Shown: one piece after another, positions 44,917-54,081 of the stretch | Layout of the letters: each line of letters begins with the position of its first letter | How positions within the stretch are numbered: the first letter of the stretch is position 1 | Assembly (NCBI RefSeq): GCF_020381325.1 | Contig: NZ_JAGSPI010000002.1 | Coordinates: forward strand, 1 to 64,000 | Origin: Providencia vermicola | GTDB lineage: Bacteria > Pseudomonadota > Gammaproteobacteria > Enterobacterales > Enterobacteriaceae | DNA: 64,000 nucleotides | Reading direction: 5' to 3' | Made by a program: the position numbers and the translations under genes | The notes under the pieces: generated by a model | What the model saw: the letters and a program-made list of their open reading frames with translations, nothing else | What the model was told of the DNA's origin: nothing | Databases searched by the model: none

Positions 44917-45135
44917 CAAAAAAAGCCAGCCGGCCTAAATCAGGCCGACTGGCTTAACATTACATTTTAGATTTTAATGCATCCTGCAAAACGACATCCT
45001 GTCGTTCAACATCCTGTTGAATAAAACAATTTAATAGGTTGTTCCTGCCTATTAAGCAGTCCATCGCTTTGTTTTTTCATTTTTTATACATTACGATGTA
45101 TAAAAAGCTAAACGAACTTACCCTGTCCAGCGGCA
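44917..45135 (-). ncRNA. csrB: CsrB-type CsrA-sequestering small RNA
   Basis: Minus-strand transcript between syd and the virK-like gene, the E. coli csrB position next to syd. It has six GGA motifs. Three are in consecutive stem-loops with a GGA loop: stems TTCAACA (45005-45021), AACGACA (44990-45006) and TGCA (44978-44988), the first two reading ACAGGATGT, which matches the high-affinity CsrA site. A fourth lies in the loop of an 8-bp stem (45031-45055), a fifth in an AAGC/GCTT stem (45054-45069), a sixth near the 5' end (45126-45128). An 11-bp stem without GGA is at 45081-45106. It ends in a terminator with seven U. The 5' end is estimated from a weak -10 (TACATT, 45140-45145). About 220 nt, against 369 in E. 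coli. Confidence 0.85.
44918..44955 (-). terminator. csrB terminator
   Basis: AAGCCAG-CGGCCT pairs with AGGCCG-CTGGCTT (one A/C mismatch, loop AAATC); the T-run is on the minus strand only (44918-44924), so it ends csrB rather than the convergent virK-like gene. Confidence 0.9.
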
Positions 45136-45298
45136 TAAGAATGTATTAAATCTATTAATGAAACAACCTAGCTGAGCAAACAAAAATTAATTTTAAAAAG
45201 CGGTGTTCCCATTATTGGTAGTAACGTCATGAAATTAAAAGTTAATTAATTATCATTTTAATAAAATCAAATAACTTTGAGAAATTACTTAACCCAAT

Positions 45299-45316
45299 TG
45301 TAAGTTTTGACTTACA
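45299..45316. promoter_or_regulatory. UvrY/GacA-type upstream activating box of csrB
   Basis: Perfect palindrome TGTAAG-TTTTGA-CTTACA, the TGTAAG-N6-CTTACA consensus of GacA/UvrY sites found upstream of csrB/rsm RNAs. It lies ~170 bp upstream of the estimated csrB start and 19 bp beyond the syd stop codon. Sequence seen directly; binding by UvrY is inferred from known systems. Confidence 0.85.
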
Positions 45317-45334
45317 ACATTCATCCTAAAATAC

Positions 45335-45895
45335 TTACTCCTGAGGCTCAACAATAGGGAGTAACTCTTCAATAAAACTCGCTAAATTTGGTGAAAGTAC
45401 GCGCCGCTCTTGGCTACCAAATTTTTCTAAGATCACCTCCCCTGTTAAATTACACAGCGAGATTATTTCAATTTCAGAGTCTATTGTGGCAATAAACAAA
45501 GTTGGCGATAACTTTAAACGCTTTTGAGTGACTAAATGCCCAATTAAATTTTCTTGTAAGCGAATAAAATCCTCTTCATTCCATACTTGTACCAAACTTA
45601 AGGTAATATCACGAAATGTGGCTTTCATGTCCCCAGCCAGCTGAGTGGTATAAAAATGATGAATATCGTCTTGTAAACTGATATCCAATGCCGTAGCGAC
45701 TTTATTTAAATGTGCGTCCTTAATGGGAAATGCTTGCGGCTCCCAATAAACCCAGTTCTCGCCAGTTCTCACGACACAAGGAGAAGGAATACCATATAAA
45801 TCAACAGATGCAGGTGGTAACCCCGTTTGTTGTTCCCACGCTGAAATATAATTTTGAGTAAAACGCTGTAACGCTTGAGAGAGTATTGTATTCAT
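45335..45895 (-). CDS. syd: SecY-interacting protein Syd
   Basis: Peripheral cytoplasmic protein that binds SecY and monitors translocon assembly. 186 residues (E. coli 181). Conserved PPASVDLYGIPSPCV and NWVYWEPQAFP; C terminus variable. Divergent from queF and upstream of csrB on the same strand. Confidence 0.94.
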   Translation of the reverse strand: MNTILSQALQRFTQNYISAWEQQTGLPPASVDLYGIPSPCVVRTGENWVYWEPQAFPIKDAHLNKVATALDISLQDDIHHFYTTQLAGDMKATFRDITLSLVQVWNEEDFIRLQENLIGHLVTQKRLKLSPTLFIATIDSEIEIISLCNLTGEVILEKFGSQERRVLSPNLASFIEELLPIVEPQE

Positions 45896-46038
45896 AATTA
45901 CGTAATTTTTACGGCTAGCCTAAATTGAAAGACGTCAATATGATGGATAAATGGTATTATGACAGATGTTTGCAGGCGAATAAAATGTACTCATTGCGCC
46001 TTTTAGCCTCATTTTGTTTATGAAGTATAAGGATCACT

Positions 46039-46884
46039 ATGTCACACTACCAGAACAATCCCGCTCTTGACAATTTAACCCTCGGGAAAAAAACGGCGTA
46101 TCACGACCAATACGATGCCTCGCTACTACAGCCCGTCCCTAGGAGCTTAAACCGTGATCCGCTGGATATTTATGCAAATTCGCTGCCATTTCATGGTGCT
46201 GACATTTGGACCTTATATGAACTTTCTTGGCTAAATCAACGTGGCGTTCCCCAAGTGGCTATTGGTTCAATCAGTGTGGATGCAACAAGTGACAACCTGA
46301 TTGAGTCTAAAAGTTTTAAGCTCTATCTCAACAGTTTTAATCAAACTCGCTTTGAAACTTGGGAAAATGTGCGAAGCGTTTTGCAAAATGACTTAAGCCA
46401 CTGTGCTAATGGCAAAGTTGACGTTACACTTCATAAGCTAGAAGCTTTTTCTCATCAGCCAATCTTACCCTTTAAAGGGCTATGTATTGATGAGCAAGAC
46501 ATTACTATCGAACAATACGAGTTTAATCGTGACTATCTAGCCAATTGTACTCAAGAACCGATTGTTGAAGAAACATTAGTCAGTCATTTGCTAAAATCGA
46601 ATTGTTTGATTACAAATCAACCTGACTGGGGCTCTGTACAAATCCACTACCATGGCCCTAAAATCAATCATGAAGCACTCTTACGCTATTTAGTTTCGTT
46701 TCGCCATCATAATGAGTTTCATGAGCAGTGTGTTGAACGAATTTTTAACGACATTATGCAACTGTGTAAACCCGAAAAATTGAGTGTTTACGCGCGTTAT
46801 ACCCGCCGCGGGGGGCTGGACATTAACCCATGGCGTAGCAATGAAATTTTTGAACCTGAACTTGGCCGTTTGGCTCGCCAATAA
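46039..46884 (+). CDS. queF: NADPH-dependent 7-cyano-7-deazaguanine reductase
   Basis: Reduces preQ0 to preQ1 in queuosine synthesis. 281 residues, long two-domain QueF type (E. coli 282). Active-site Cys189 forming the thioimide and Asp196 in [28 protein letters not shown] near the C terminus binds NADPH. Good Shine-Dalgarno (AAGGA) before the ATG. Confidence 0.96.
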   Translation: MSHYQNNPALDNLTLGKKTAYHDQYDASLLQPVPRSLNRDPLDIYANSLPFHGADIWTLYELSWLNQRGVPQVAIGSISVDATSDNLIESKSFKLYLNSFNQTRFETWENVRSVLQNDLSHCANGKVDVTLHKLEAFSHQPILPFKGLCIDEQDITIEQYEFNRDYLANCTQEPIVEETLVSHLLKSNCLITNQPDWGSVQIHYHGPKINHEALLRYLVSFRHHNEFHEQCVERIFNDIMQLCKPEKLSVYARYTRRGGLDINPWRSNEIFEPELGRLARQ

Positions 46885-46992
46885 GTACACATGTAGTTAA
46901 AAAATGCTTGAAAAACAGTTGAAAAGTAAATGCACTAGTGCATTTGCGGTACAATTCACCTATCAAGAACCCATGGGGTAAAGGAGTACTAC

Positions 46993-48360
46993 TTGATTAC
47001 GCATATCAGTCCATTAGGATCTATGGATCTACTCTCGCAACTTGAAGTTGACATGCTTAAACGCACTGCAAGTAGCGATTTATACCAGTTATTTAGAAAC
47101 TGCTCACTCGCGGTTTTACATTCTGGAAGCCTTACTGATAGCAGTAAAGAGCTACTAGAAAAAAGCAAAGACTTTGATATCAATGTATTACGCCGTGAGC
47201 GTGGTGTAAAACTTGAGCTTATTGAGCCGCCAGAAAAAGCATTTGTTGACGGGAAAATTATTCGTACTTTACAAGCTAACTTATTTGCAGTTTTACGCGA
47301 TATTTTATTCGTTCACGCGCAAATAAACCAAGCTAAAGAGCAACTCCATTTTGATACAGAAAATGGTACGCACATCACCAATATGATTTTCTCTATCCTA
47401 CGCAATGCTCGTGCATTACATATTGATGATGACCCAAGCATGATAGTTTGCTGGGGCGGCCACTCAATAAATGAAATTGAATATCAATATGGCCGTAAAG
47501 TCGGTAACGAACTGGGTTTACGTGAACTGAATATCTGTACAGGCTGTGGGCCTGGTGCGATGGAAGCACCAATGAAAGGTGCGGCTGTTGGTCATGCCCA
47601 ACAACAGTATAAAGATAGTCGTTTCATTGGCTTAACCGAACCTTCAATCATCGCAGCAGAGCCACCTAACCCATTAGTTAACGAATTAATTATTATGCCT
47701 GACATCGAAAAACGGTTAGAAGCGTTCGTCCGTTTAGGTCACGGTATTATTATCTTCCCTGGTGGCGTTGGTACCGCTGAAGAGTTGCTGTATTTGCTGG
47801 GCATCTTGATGGATCCTGCCAATAAAGAGCAAGTTCTCCCACTTATTTTAACGGGCCCAAAAGAAAGTGCTGAATACTTTGAAGTCCTCGATGATTTTAT
47901 CCGACATACTTTAGGGGATGATGCGAGCAAACACTATCAAATTATTATCGATGATGCTCAAGAAGTGGCGCGTGTGATGAAAAGAAGCATGCCACAAGTA
48001 AAAGAGAATCGACGTAGCACAGGCGATGCATACAGCTTCAACTGGTCAATTAAAATTGCGCACGACTTGCAGCACCCGTTTGAGCCAACACATGAAAATA
48101 TGGCCTCACTGAACCTTCATCCAGGGCAAGCACCTGAAAAGTTGGCTTCAGATTTACGCCGTGCGTTCTCGGGTATCGTTGCAGGTAATGTGAAGGAGTT
48201 TGGTATGAAAGCCATTGAAAAACATGGTCCATTCAAAATTCACGGTGATAGCGATCTCATGAGGCGTATGGATGTGTTACTCCAAGGCTTTGTTGAGCAA
48301 CATCGAATGAAATTACCAGGTGGTACTGCATACGAGCCTTGCTATGAAATCGTAAAATAA
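46993..48360 (+). CDS. ppnN: Pyrimidine/purine nucleotide 5'-monophosphate nucleosidase
   Basis: PpnN (YgdH) cleaves nucleoside monophosphates to base plus ribose 5-phosphate and is stimulated by (p)ppGpp in E. coli. 455 residues. LOG-type motifs: [14 protein letters not shown] (about 180) and PGGVGTAEE (about 257). Starts at TTG, supported by AAAGGAG 6-7 nt upstream and by the conserved [12 protein letters not shown] terminus. E. coli sdaCB, which follow ppnN there, are missing; xni comes next. Confidence 0.95.
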   Translation: MITHISPLGSMDLLSQLEVDMLKRTASSDLYQLFRNCSLAVLHSGSLTDSSKELLEKSKDFDINVLRRERGVKLELIEPPEKAFVDGKIIRTLQANLFAVLRDILFVHAQINQAKEQLHFDTENGTHITNMIFSILRNARALHIDDDPSMIVCWGGHSINEIEYQYGRKVGNELGLRELNICTGCGPGAMEAPMKGAAVGHAQQQYKDSRFIGLTEPSIIAAEPPNPLVNELIIMPDIEKRLEAFVRLGHGIIIFPGGVGTAEELLYLLGILMDPANKEQVLPLILTGPKESAEYFEVLDDFIRHTLGDDASKHYQIIIDDAQEVARVMKRSMPQVKENRRSTGDAYSFNWSIKIAHDLQHPFEPTHENMASLNLHPGQAPEKLASDLRRAFSGIVAGNVKEFGMKAIEKHGPFKIHGDSDLMRRMDVLLQGFVEQHRMKLPGGTAYEPCYEIVK

Positions 48361-48378
48361 ATCTGTAATGGCGTATTT

Positions 48379-49134
48379 ATGATCCATTTATTAATTATTG
48401 ATGCATTAAATTTAATACGCCGCATCCATGCGGTGCAAGGAAGCCCGTGTGGAGAAACCTGTCTATCTGCGATATCACAATTGCTCACTCATACAGATGC
48501 CACACACATTGTCGCGGTGTTTGATGAAGAAGGTCGCCATCAAAGCTGGCGTCATGAAAAACTCCCTGATTACAAAGCAGGTCGGTCGCCGATGCCTGAA
48601 GATTTGCATGCTGAGCTCCCTGCTCTAATGGCTTTATTTACGGAAAAAGGCATTCATTGTTGGCAGTCTGCAGGGGATGAGGCTGATGATTTAGCGGCCA
48701 CGTTAGCAACGCGTATCGCAGGAGCTGGGCACACCGTTACCATCGTTTCCACCGATAAAGGTTATTGTCAGTTGCTTTCGCCTAATCTACGCATTCGCGA
48801 TTATTTCCAAAAACGTTGGCTAGATATTCCTTTTATCGAAAAGGAATTTGGGGTTTCTCCTGAGCAACTTCCTGATTATTGGGGACTTGCGGGGATCAGT
48901 AGCAGCAAAGTTCCAGGTGTCGCAGGTATTGGCCCAAAAAGTGCGGCAATACTATTGCAGCAATATCACTCTATCGAAAACTTATTTGCGAATTTAGATA
49001 AACTGGAAGAAAAGTGGCAAAAAAAGCTAGTTAATCAACAAGAAATTGCATTAATTTGCCGCGATATTGCCACATTAAGAACGGATATTGCACTGCAAGG
49101 AAATTTAAACCAGCTACGTTATATAGGCAACTGA
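48379..49134 (+). CDS. xni: Flap endonuclease Xni (ExoIX)
   Basis: 5'-nuclease-like flap endonuclease, 251 residues. FEN fold with [12 protein letters not shown] at the N terminus, [21 protein letters not shown] metal ligands around 100-110, and a helix-hairpin-helix [10 protein letters not shown] near 190. It starts 18 nt after ppnN and is probably cotranscribed. Confidence 0.94.
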   Translation: MIHLLIIDALNLIRRIHAVQGSPCGETCLSAISQLLTHTDATHIVAVFDEEGRHQSWRHEKLPDYKAGRSPMPEDLHAELPALMALFTEKGIHCWQSAGDEADDLAATLATRIAGAGHTVTIVSTDKGYCQLLSPNLRIRDYFQKRWLDIPFIEKEFGVSPEQLPDYWGLAGISSSKVPGVAGIGPKSAAILLQQYHSIENLFANLDKLEEKWQKKLVNQQEIALICRDIATLRTDIALQGNLNQLRYIGN

Positions 49135-49143
49135 TCAAAACAA

Positions 49144-49175
49144 AAAGGCCGCTGAGTTAATTAGAGGCCTTTCTT
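49144..49175 (+). terminator. Terminator between xni and rlmM
   Basis: AAAGGCC / GGCCTTT stem with a 15-nt loop, followed by CTTATT; usable by both convergent genes. Confidence 0.6.
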
Positions 49176-49189
49176 ATTGGTTTTATAAA

Positions 49190-50293
49190 TTAATAATATT
49201 CACGCGCCATTGGGTTTGCTGACCAAATACGCATCACATGCACAGTCACTTCTTCACGATCATGATAAAGCTGCTTAGCTTGAATGAGCACGTTTACACC
49301 CCGTTCTTTCAGCTGTACCTGCATCTTTTCTAATATGTGTGAAACTTCTTCATAGCGCTTTTTCATTGGCAGTTTTAGGTTAAATATGGCCTCACGACAC
49401 CAACCTTGAGCTAACCAATCCGTCATCAATGCAGCTACCTTTGCTGGCTTCTCAACCATATCACACACTAACCATGTGATGTTTTGCGATGAAGGTTGAA
49501 ACTTAAAGCCATCTACACGGTGATGAGTAACTTGCCCTGTATCCATCAAACTTTCTGCCATCGGGCCATTATCAACCGCATGAACCATCATGCTGCGTTT
49601 CACTAGTTGATAAGTCCAGCCACCTGGGCAAGCGCCTAAATCGACTGCTTTCATCCCACTGGCAAGACGCTCATCCCACTCTTCATAAGGAATAAAGACG
49701 TGAAATGCTTCTTCTAACTTCAAGGTAGAACGGCTGGGCGCATCTGATGGAAATTTTAAACGCGGAATCCCCATATAAAAATTTGAGCTATTATTGGTAT
49801 ATGAATACCCCGTATAACAGCAACCTGGGGCAATAAAAAACACGTGGATCACGGGTCTTTTGAAATTCTCAAGTGGAAGTAAGATTTTTTCTTTACGCAA
49901 CGCATTACGTAGAGGCACCGTAAATTTACGGCAAAACTTCATCAATTCTTTGGATTCGTTGGTATCTGCGACTTCCACCCGAATATCACCTGCTCTCACC
50001 ACTTGTTGGCTTAGTGCATTGACTATTGGGGTGATACGATCTTCTGGTGGCAGGTCTTTTAATAAATCACCAACCACAATCATTTGGCGAGCAAAAATTA
50101 GCTCGCGAAAAGGCAATGTACGGGCGAGGGTGTCTGCATCTTCAGCTTGGTAGCACTCAAAAATGACATAACCACTATTTTCTTTTACACGGGCAAAACC
50201 ATAAATTTCTTTTTGCCCTGCTTTGTCCGTAATCTCTGCTGCGCACTCTTTTTCAAAGCCTGGTCGACAATAAAGTGCAATCTTATTACTCAT
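49190..50293 (-). CDS. rlmM: 23S rRNA 2'-O-ribose C2498 methyltransferase
   Basis: Methylates C2498 near the peptidyl-transferase centre. 367 residues (E. coli 366). N-terminal THUMP domain, then a Rossmann methyltransferase domain with [15 protein letters not shown] (around 220) binding SAM and a K-D-K-E type set ([19 protein letters not shown]). Overlaps ygdD by 8 nt. Confidence 0.95.
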   Translation of the reverse strand: MSNKIALYCRPGFEKECAAEITDKAGQKEIYGFARVKENSGYVIFECYQAEDADTLARTLPFRELIFARQMIVVGDLLKDLPPEDRITPIVNALSQQVVRAGDIRVEVADTNESKELMKFCRKFTVPLRNALRKEKILLPLENFKRPVIHVFFIAPGCCYTGYSYTNNSSNFYMGIPRLKFPSDAPSRSTLKLEEAFHVFIPYEEWDERLASGMKAVDLGACPGGWTYQLVKRSMMVHAVDNGPMAESLMDTGQVTHHRVDGFKFQPSSQNITWLVCDMVEKPAKVAALMTDWLAQGWCREAIFNLKLPMKKRYEEVSHILEKMQVQLKERGVNVLIQAKQLYHDREEVTVHVMRIWSANPMAREYY

Positions 50294-50681
50294 TGCGTGA
50301 CGCCGATTTCCTTAGACGCATAGCGCCAATAACTACTAACAACCAACCAATCAGGAAACAAACTCCCCCTATTGGCGTAAAATAAGAAAAGTATTTTACC
50401 TGCAATAGGGCCATACAATAAAGGCTACCGCTAAAAAGAAGTATCCCAACAGAGAAAAAAACACCTGACCAATAAAACCATAGGATCACTTTACGTAATA
50501 AAATTGCGCCTAATACCATTAATGCAATAGTATGCAACATCTGATAACGCAATCCAGTTTCAATCCAGTCCATTTGATGGACACTCATAATTGACGATAA
50601 CGCATGAGAACCAATAGCCCCAAAAGCAACAGTAAAAAAGCCACTAATTCCAGCGAAAATTAACATCAAACGACTATTCAC
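50286..50681 (-). CDS. ygdD: DUF423 membrane protein YgdD
   Basis: 131-residue inner-membrane protein with four predicted transmembrane segments; function unknown. Family motif FGAIGSHAL near residue 22 and [11 protein letters not shown] around 45. Sits between gcvA and rlmM as in E. coli. Confidence 0.93.
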   Translation of the reverse strand: MNSRLMLIFAGISGFFTVAFGAIGSHALSSIMSVHQMDWIETGLRYQMLHTIALMVLGAILLRKVILWFYWSGVFFSVGILLFSGSLYCMALLQVKYFSYFTPIGGVCFLIGWLLVVIGAMRLRKSASRNE

Positions 50682-50708
50682 AGTAACACCTTTTGTTTAA
50701 ATACTTGA

Positions 50709-51650
50709 TTACTGAATAAGCGCCACATCTTGGTCACCCGTAATAAAACCCAATTTTTCTTGTTCACTCGCTGCTTGCGCAAGGATCCACTGGCGAAATG
50801 CAGCTATTTTGCCTAAATCTGCTTGGCTTTCTTGGCAAACTAAATAAAACGCATTTTTACTAACTAACACCTCGCTAAAGGGACAAACCAAACGCCCTGC
50901 GTCAATTTCATTCTTTGCCATTACATTATTGGTTAATGCAACACCTTGTCCATGTACTGCCGCTTGAATCACCATAGCACTATGGCTAAAAATCGGCCCT
51001 TGTTGTACATTCACTATATTCTGTAGCTCTAGCTGTTTAACGTACGCTTGCCAGTCTCTTCGAGAAGAATCATGAAGCAGTGTATGTTTTGCTAAATCTT
51101 CTGGATTTTTTAGTTGGTTTTCCCCTGTCATTAATGACGGAGCACAAACTGGCATTAAATATTCAGCGTAAAGCCTATCAGTTCTTAAACCAGACCAATT
51201 TCCTCGACCATAAAAAATCGCCACATCCACATCATCTGCGAGTTTATCTTCTTCTCTATCAACGGCTTGAATGCGAACATCAATACCTGGGTAAGCTTGG
51301 TTAAACCCCGAAAGCCTAGGTACCAACCATTGGATAGCAAAACTGGGTGATAAACTCACCGTTAATGCACCTTTGGCACTTCTTGCTTGCAACTTACGTG
51401 TTGCTTCATTTAAAGAAGAAAATATTTCTTTAATATCAAGGTAATAACTTTGCCCTTCCTCCGTTAACAGTAATGATCGATTACGTCGACGAAATAACTT
51501 CAAGCCAAGGAAGTCTTCCAAACTTTTCATTTGATGACTGACAGCAGCTTGAGTGACAAATAATTCTTCTGCTGCCTTAGTAAAACTTAAATGACGCGCA
51601 GCGGCATCAAACACTCTCAGGGCATTCAGTGGCGGTAATCTTTTAGACAT
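50709..51650 (-). CDS. gcvA: Glycine cleavage system transcriptional regulator GcvA
   Basis: LysR-type regulator: activates gcvTHP with glycine, represses with purines, and activates gcvB. 313 residues from the ATG giving MSKRLPPLNALRVFDAAARH; AGAAG precedes it. N-terminal winged helix with AAEELFVTQAAVSHQMKSLE, then periplasmic-binding-like effector domain. Divergent from gcvB with ~100 bp between. Confidence 0.96.
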   Translation of the reverse strand: MSKRLPPLNALRVFDAAARHLSFTKAAEELFVTQAAVSHQMKSLEDFLGLKLFRRRNRSLLLTEEGQSYYLDIKEIFSSLNEATRKLQARSAKGALTVSLSPSFAIQWLVPRLSGFNQAYPGIDVRIQAVDREEDKLADDVDVAIFYGRGNWSGLRTDRLYAEYLMPVCAPSLMTGENQLKNPEDLAKHTLLHDSSRRDWQAYVKQLELQNIVNVQQGPIFSHSAMVIQAAVHGQGVALTNNVMAKNEIDAGRLVCPFSEVLVSKNAFYLVCQESQADLGKIAAFRQWILAQAASEQEKLGFITGDQDVALIQ

Positions 51651-51716
51651 AATCACTTCTACTCGGCATCTCGTTATGCATTAGTTTTTTTCATCCGAAG
51701 CATTATAATTTGTCCC

Positions 51717-51745
51717 TTGAGGATCTGCCAGTAAATACCTATAGT
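51717..51745 (+). promoter_or_regulatory. gcvB promoter
   Basis: -35 TTGAGG (51717-51722), 17-bp spacer, -10 TATAGT (51740-51745), start at 51752. GcvA sites are expected upstream in the gcvA-gcvB spacer; AT-rich sequence is present but I did not pin them. Confidence 0.75.
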
Positions 51746-51751
51746 ATGCGC

Positions 51752-51954
51752 ACTTCCTAAGCCGGAACGAAAAGTTACAGAGTTTAGTTACTTTGAAACT
51801 TTTGGCTTTGTGGTTGTGATGTTGTGTTTGCAAGTTGTCTGGTTGAACCAGACTTTGTAGCTTTTGCTACTGTTTTTTTCACTTCCTGTACATTTACCCT
51901 GTCTGTCCATAGTGATTTTTTATAGTGCACCGCCAAAACGCGGTGCTTTTTTTT
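51752..51954 (+). ncRNA. gcvB: GcvB small RNA
   Basis: Hfq-dependent small RNA that represses amino-acid and peptide transporter mRNAs. About 203 nt, starting ACTTCC and divergent from gcvA. The G/U-rich R1 seed region (GTGGTTGTGATGTTGTG, about 51806-51825), the conserved ACTTCCTGTACATTTACCC R2 region (from 51882) and the terminator GCACCGC/GCGGTGC plus eight T (51927-51954) are all present and close to E. coli. Confidence 0.96.
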
Positions 51955-52350
51955 GATTTTTTTTACTGGTATTTACTTAGGGAAAATGAAAAATTTAACT
52001 TAGTAAATACAAATAGCTACAGATAATTACTAGTGTACCGAAAAAACTTTAAGTTAGATATTTAAGATAATTCCTGAAAATAATTCAGTTTATGCTTTCT
52101 AAAAAAGAACTCTCAAACAAAAAGGATTACTTTGCGGTGCAATACACGGAATCACCCAAAAAAATTTACTTTTGATATTGCTAATAAGTAATACCAAACG
52201 TAACAAAATATTTCAATGTTTTGATTGAAAATGACAAGTTTAAATTAATCAAAAAATAATCAATAATGTACGGATAAATGTACATCTCTGTAGACAATAC
52301 CCACAACTATCAGATAACACAGATAATTATTGACTAAAAAGAAAAAACCT
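51955..52350. other. AT-rich spacer between gcvB and csdA
   Basis: No gene recognised. A 9-bp inverted repeat GTATTTACT / AGTAAATAC (51969-51977 and 52002-52010) has a 24-nt loop. The csdA promoter could not be placed with confidence. Confidence 0.5.
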
Positions 52351-53556
52351 ATGGATCATTTTAGCGCTACCGCATTTCGCCAATTATTTCCTGCAATAAA
52401 TTCCTCAACATTATTTTTTGATAGTGCAGCAACTGCATTGAAACCAATTGCAATGATTGAGGCTTCAAATGATTACTATCGCTTATCTGGTAGCTCGGTT
52501 TACCGCGGTCAATCACCAGAGTCATTAAAATTAACTCGCGATTATGAATTAGGCCGTATTCGAACGGCAAAATTTATTAATGCCGCCAGTGAAAATAATA
52601 TAATTTGGACACGAGGTACCACCGAGTCGATTAATTTGATTGCTCAGAGTTATTTTCGGCCAATCTTACAAGCCGGTGATGAGATCATTGTCAGCGAAAT
52701 AGAACACCATTCAAATTTATTACCTTGGATGATAGTTGCTAAGCAAACTGGCGCTAAAATTATAAAATGGCCCATCGAACAAGATGCCTCACTCAGTTTA
52801 GCGACGCTAAAATCACTGCTGAATAACAAAACCAAAGCCATTGCTATTACACAAATGTCGAACGTCACTGGCTTTCAGCCTGACTTATCAGCAATCACTC
52901 ATCTCGCCCATCAAATAGGTGCCCTGGTTATCGTTGATGGCGCACAAGGCGCTGTACACAGCCCTATTGATGTTAGTGCTGAAGATATCGACTTTTATGT
53001 TTTTTCCGCCCATAAGCTGTATGGCCCTACAGGCCTTGGTGTTTGTTATGGAAAAACCGCATTATTAGAAGCCATGGCCCCTTGGCACGGCGGGGGAAAA
53101 ATGTTGACTGAGGTGAATTTTGAAGGTTTCACGCCAGCCCCCATTCCTCAATGTTTTGAAGCAGGCACTCCTAATATTGCTGGCGTTATTGCTTTTTCAG
53201 CCGTTCTTGAGTGGATTCGATCTATCGATTTAGTACAAGCAGAAGCTTATACTTGCTCACTTATCGAACAAGCCAATAAAAAACTCTCACGCATTCCTGG
53301 TTTTATTGGTTATAGTGTGCCTAATTCACCATTACTTTCATTCAATTTTGAAAGTATTCACCATAGCGATTTAGGTGTGCTCTTGACTGAACAGCATATT
53401 GCATTACGCTATGGACAACATTGTGCTCAACCTTTAATGGATGCCTTGAATATTAGTGGCTGCATACGCATCTCTGTGATGCCATATAATAACCTACAAG
53501 ATATTGATAAACTTATTAATGCAGTTACTCGCTCACTTTCAATACTCAATGACTAA
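52351..53556 (+). CDS. csdA: Cysteine desulfurase CsdA
   Basis: PLP-dependent enzyme that passes sulfur from cysteine to CsdE. 401 residues, as in E. coli, from MDHFSATAFRQLF; an in-frame TTG 7 codons upstream is a less likely start. DSAATALKP near residue 25, PLP-lysine in SAHKLYGP (around 220), active Cys in RYGQHCAQP (around 355). First of the CSD trio csdA-csdE-tcdA. Confidence 0.95.
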   Translation: MDHFSATAFRQLFPAINSSTLFFDSAATALKPIAMIEASNDYYRLSGSSVYRGQSPESLKLTRDYELGRIRTAKFINAASENNIIWTRGTTESINLIAQSYFRPILQAGDEIIVSEIEHHSNLLPWMIVAKQTGAKIIKWPIEQDASLSLATLKSLLNNKTKAIAITQMSNVTGFQPDLSAITHLAHQIGALVIVDGAQGAVHSPIDVSAEDIDFYVFSAHKLYGPTGLGVCYGKTALLEAMAPWHGGGKMLTEVNFEGFTPAPIPQCFEAGTPNIAGVIAFSAVLEWIRSIDLVQAEAYTCSLIEQANKKLSRIPGFIGYSVPNSPLLSFNFESIHHSDLGVLLTEQHIALRYGQHCAQPLMDALNISGCIRISVMPYNNLQDIDKLINAVTRSLSILND

Positions 53557-53585
53557 ATCAATACTAAAGATAAAAAGGAAGCCTA

Positions 53586-54044
53586 ATGACTTCGACTAAA
53601 TATGAGCTTGCTCCGCACCCTTTTGGTACAGAGATTAAAATTCAGGAAATAGTTGAACAGTTTTCCACACATAAAGCCTGGGAAGATAAGTACCGTTTGC
53701 TTATCCAATTAGCGAGACAATTACCTACACTAACTGATGATGAGAAACAACAAACTCAAGAAGTGAAAGGCTGTGAAAACCGAGTGTGGATTGGCGCAAT
53801 ACTCAATGATGATGAAACTTTCCATTTCTATGGCGACAGTGAAGGCCGCGTTGTAAAAGGGCTTTTTGCGATTTTATTAGCTGCTATTGAACAAAAAACA
53901 GCGAAAGAAATTATGGAATTCGATTTCACTGAATTGTTGGAACAAACAGGCTTGCCTAGTCAGCTCAGCGAATCTCGTCAAAATGGTATTCAATCATTAA
54001 TTACGGCAATTCGAAATATTTCCAATGAAATGACGCCTGCCTAA
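53586..54044 (+). CDS. csdE: Sulfur acceptor protein CsdE
   Basis: SufE-like acceptor of persulfide sulfur from CsdA; known also to interact with TcdA. 152 residues (E. coli 147). Acceptor Cys63 in VKGCENRVW. AAGGAAG just upstream of the ATG; 29 nt after csdA. Confidence 0.95.
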   Translation: MTSTKYELAPHPFGTEIKIQEIVEQFSTHKAWEDKYRLLIQLARQLPTLTDDEKQQTQEVKGCENRVWIGAILNDDETFHFYGDSEGRVVKGLFAILLAAIEQKTAKEIMEFDFTELLEQTGLPSQLSESRQNGIQSLITAIRNISNEMTPA

Positions 54045-54051
54045 TCAACGA

Positions 54052-54079
54052 AAGAGGCTATCTATCGCAATAGCCTCTT
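54052..54079 (+). terminator. Bidirectional terminator between csdE and tcdA
   Basis: Perfect stem AAGAGGCTAT / ATAGCCTCTT with an 8-nt loop between convergent genes; T-runs are short. Confidence 0.7.
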
Positions 54080-54081
54080 CA

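Noticed and set aside
44923-44955. Inverted repeat as terminator of the virK-like gene
   Set aside because: The T-run is on the minus strand only, so it terminates csrB; the plus strand continues AACATTACATTTTAG without a proper U-tract.
46926-46950. Short repeat TGCACTAGTGCATTTGC before ppnN as an operator
   Set aside because: The palindrome TGCACTAGTGCA is short, with no known regulator to match it; not enough to support a feature.
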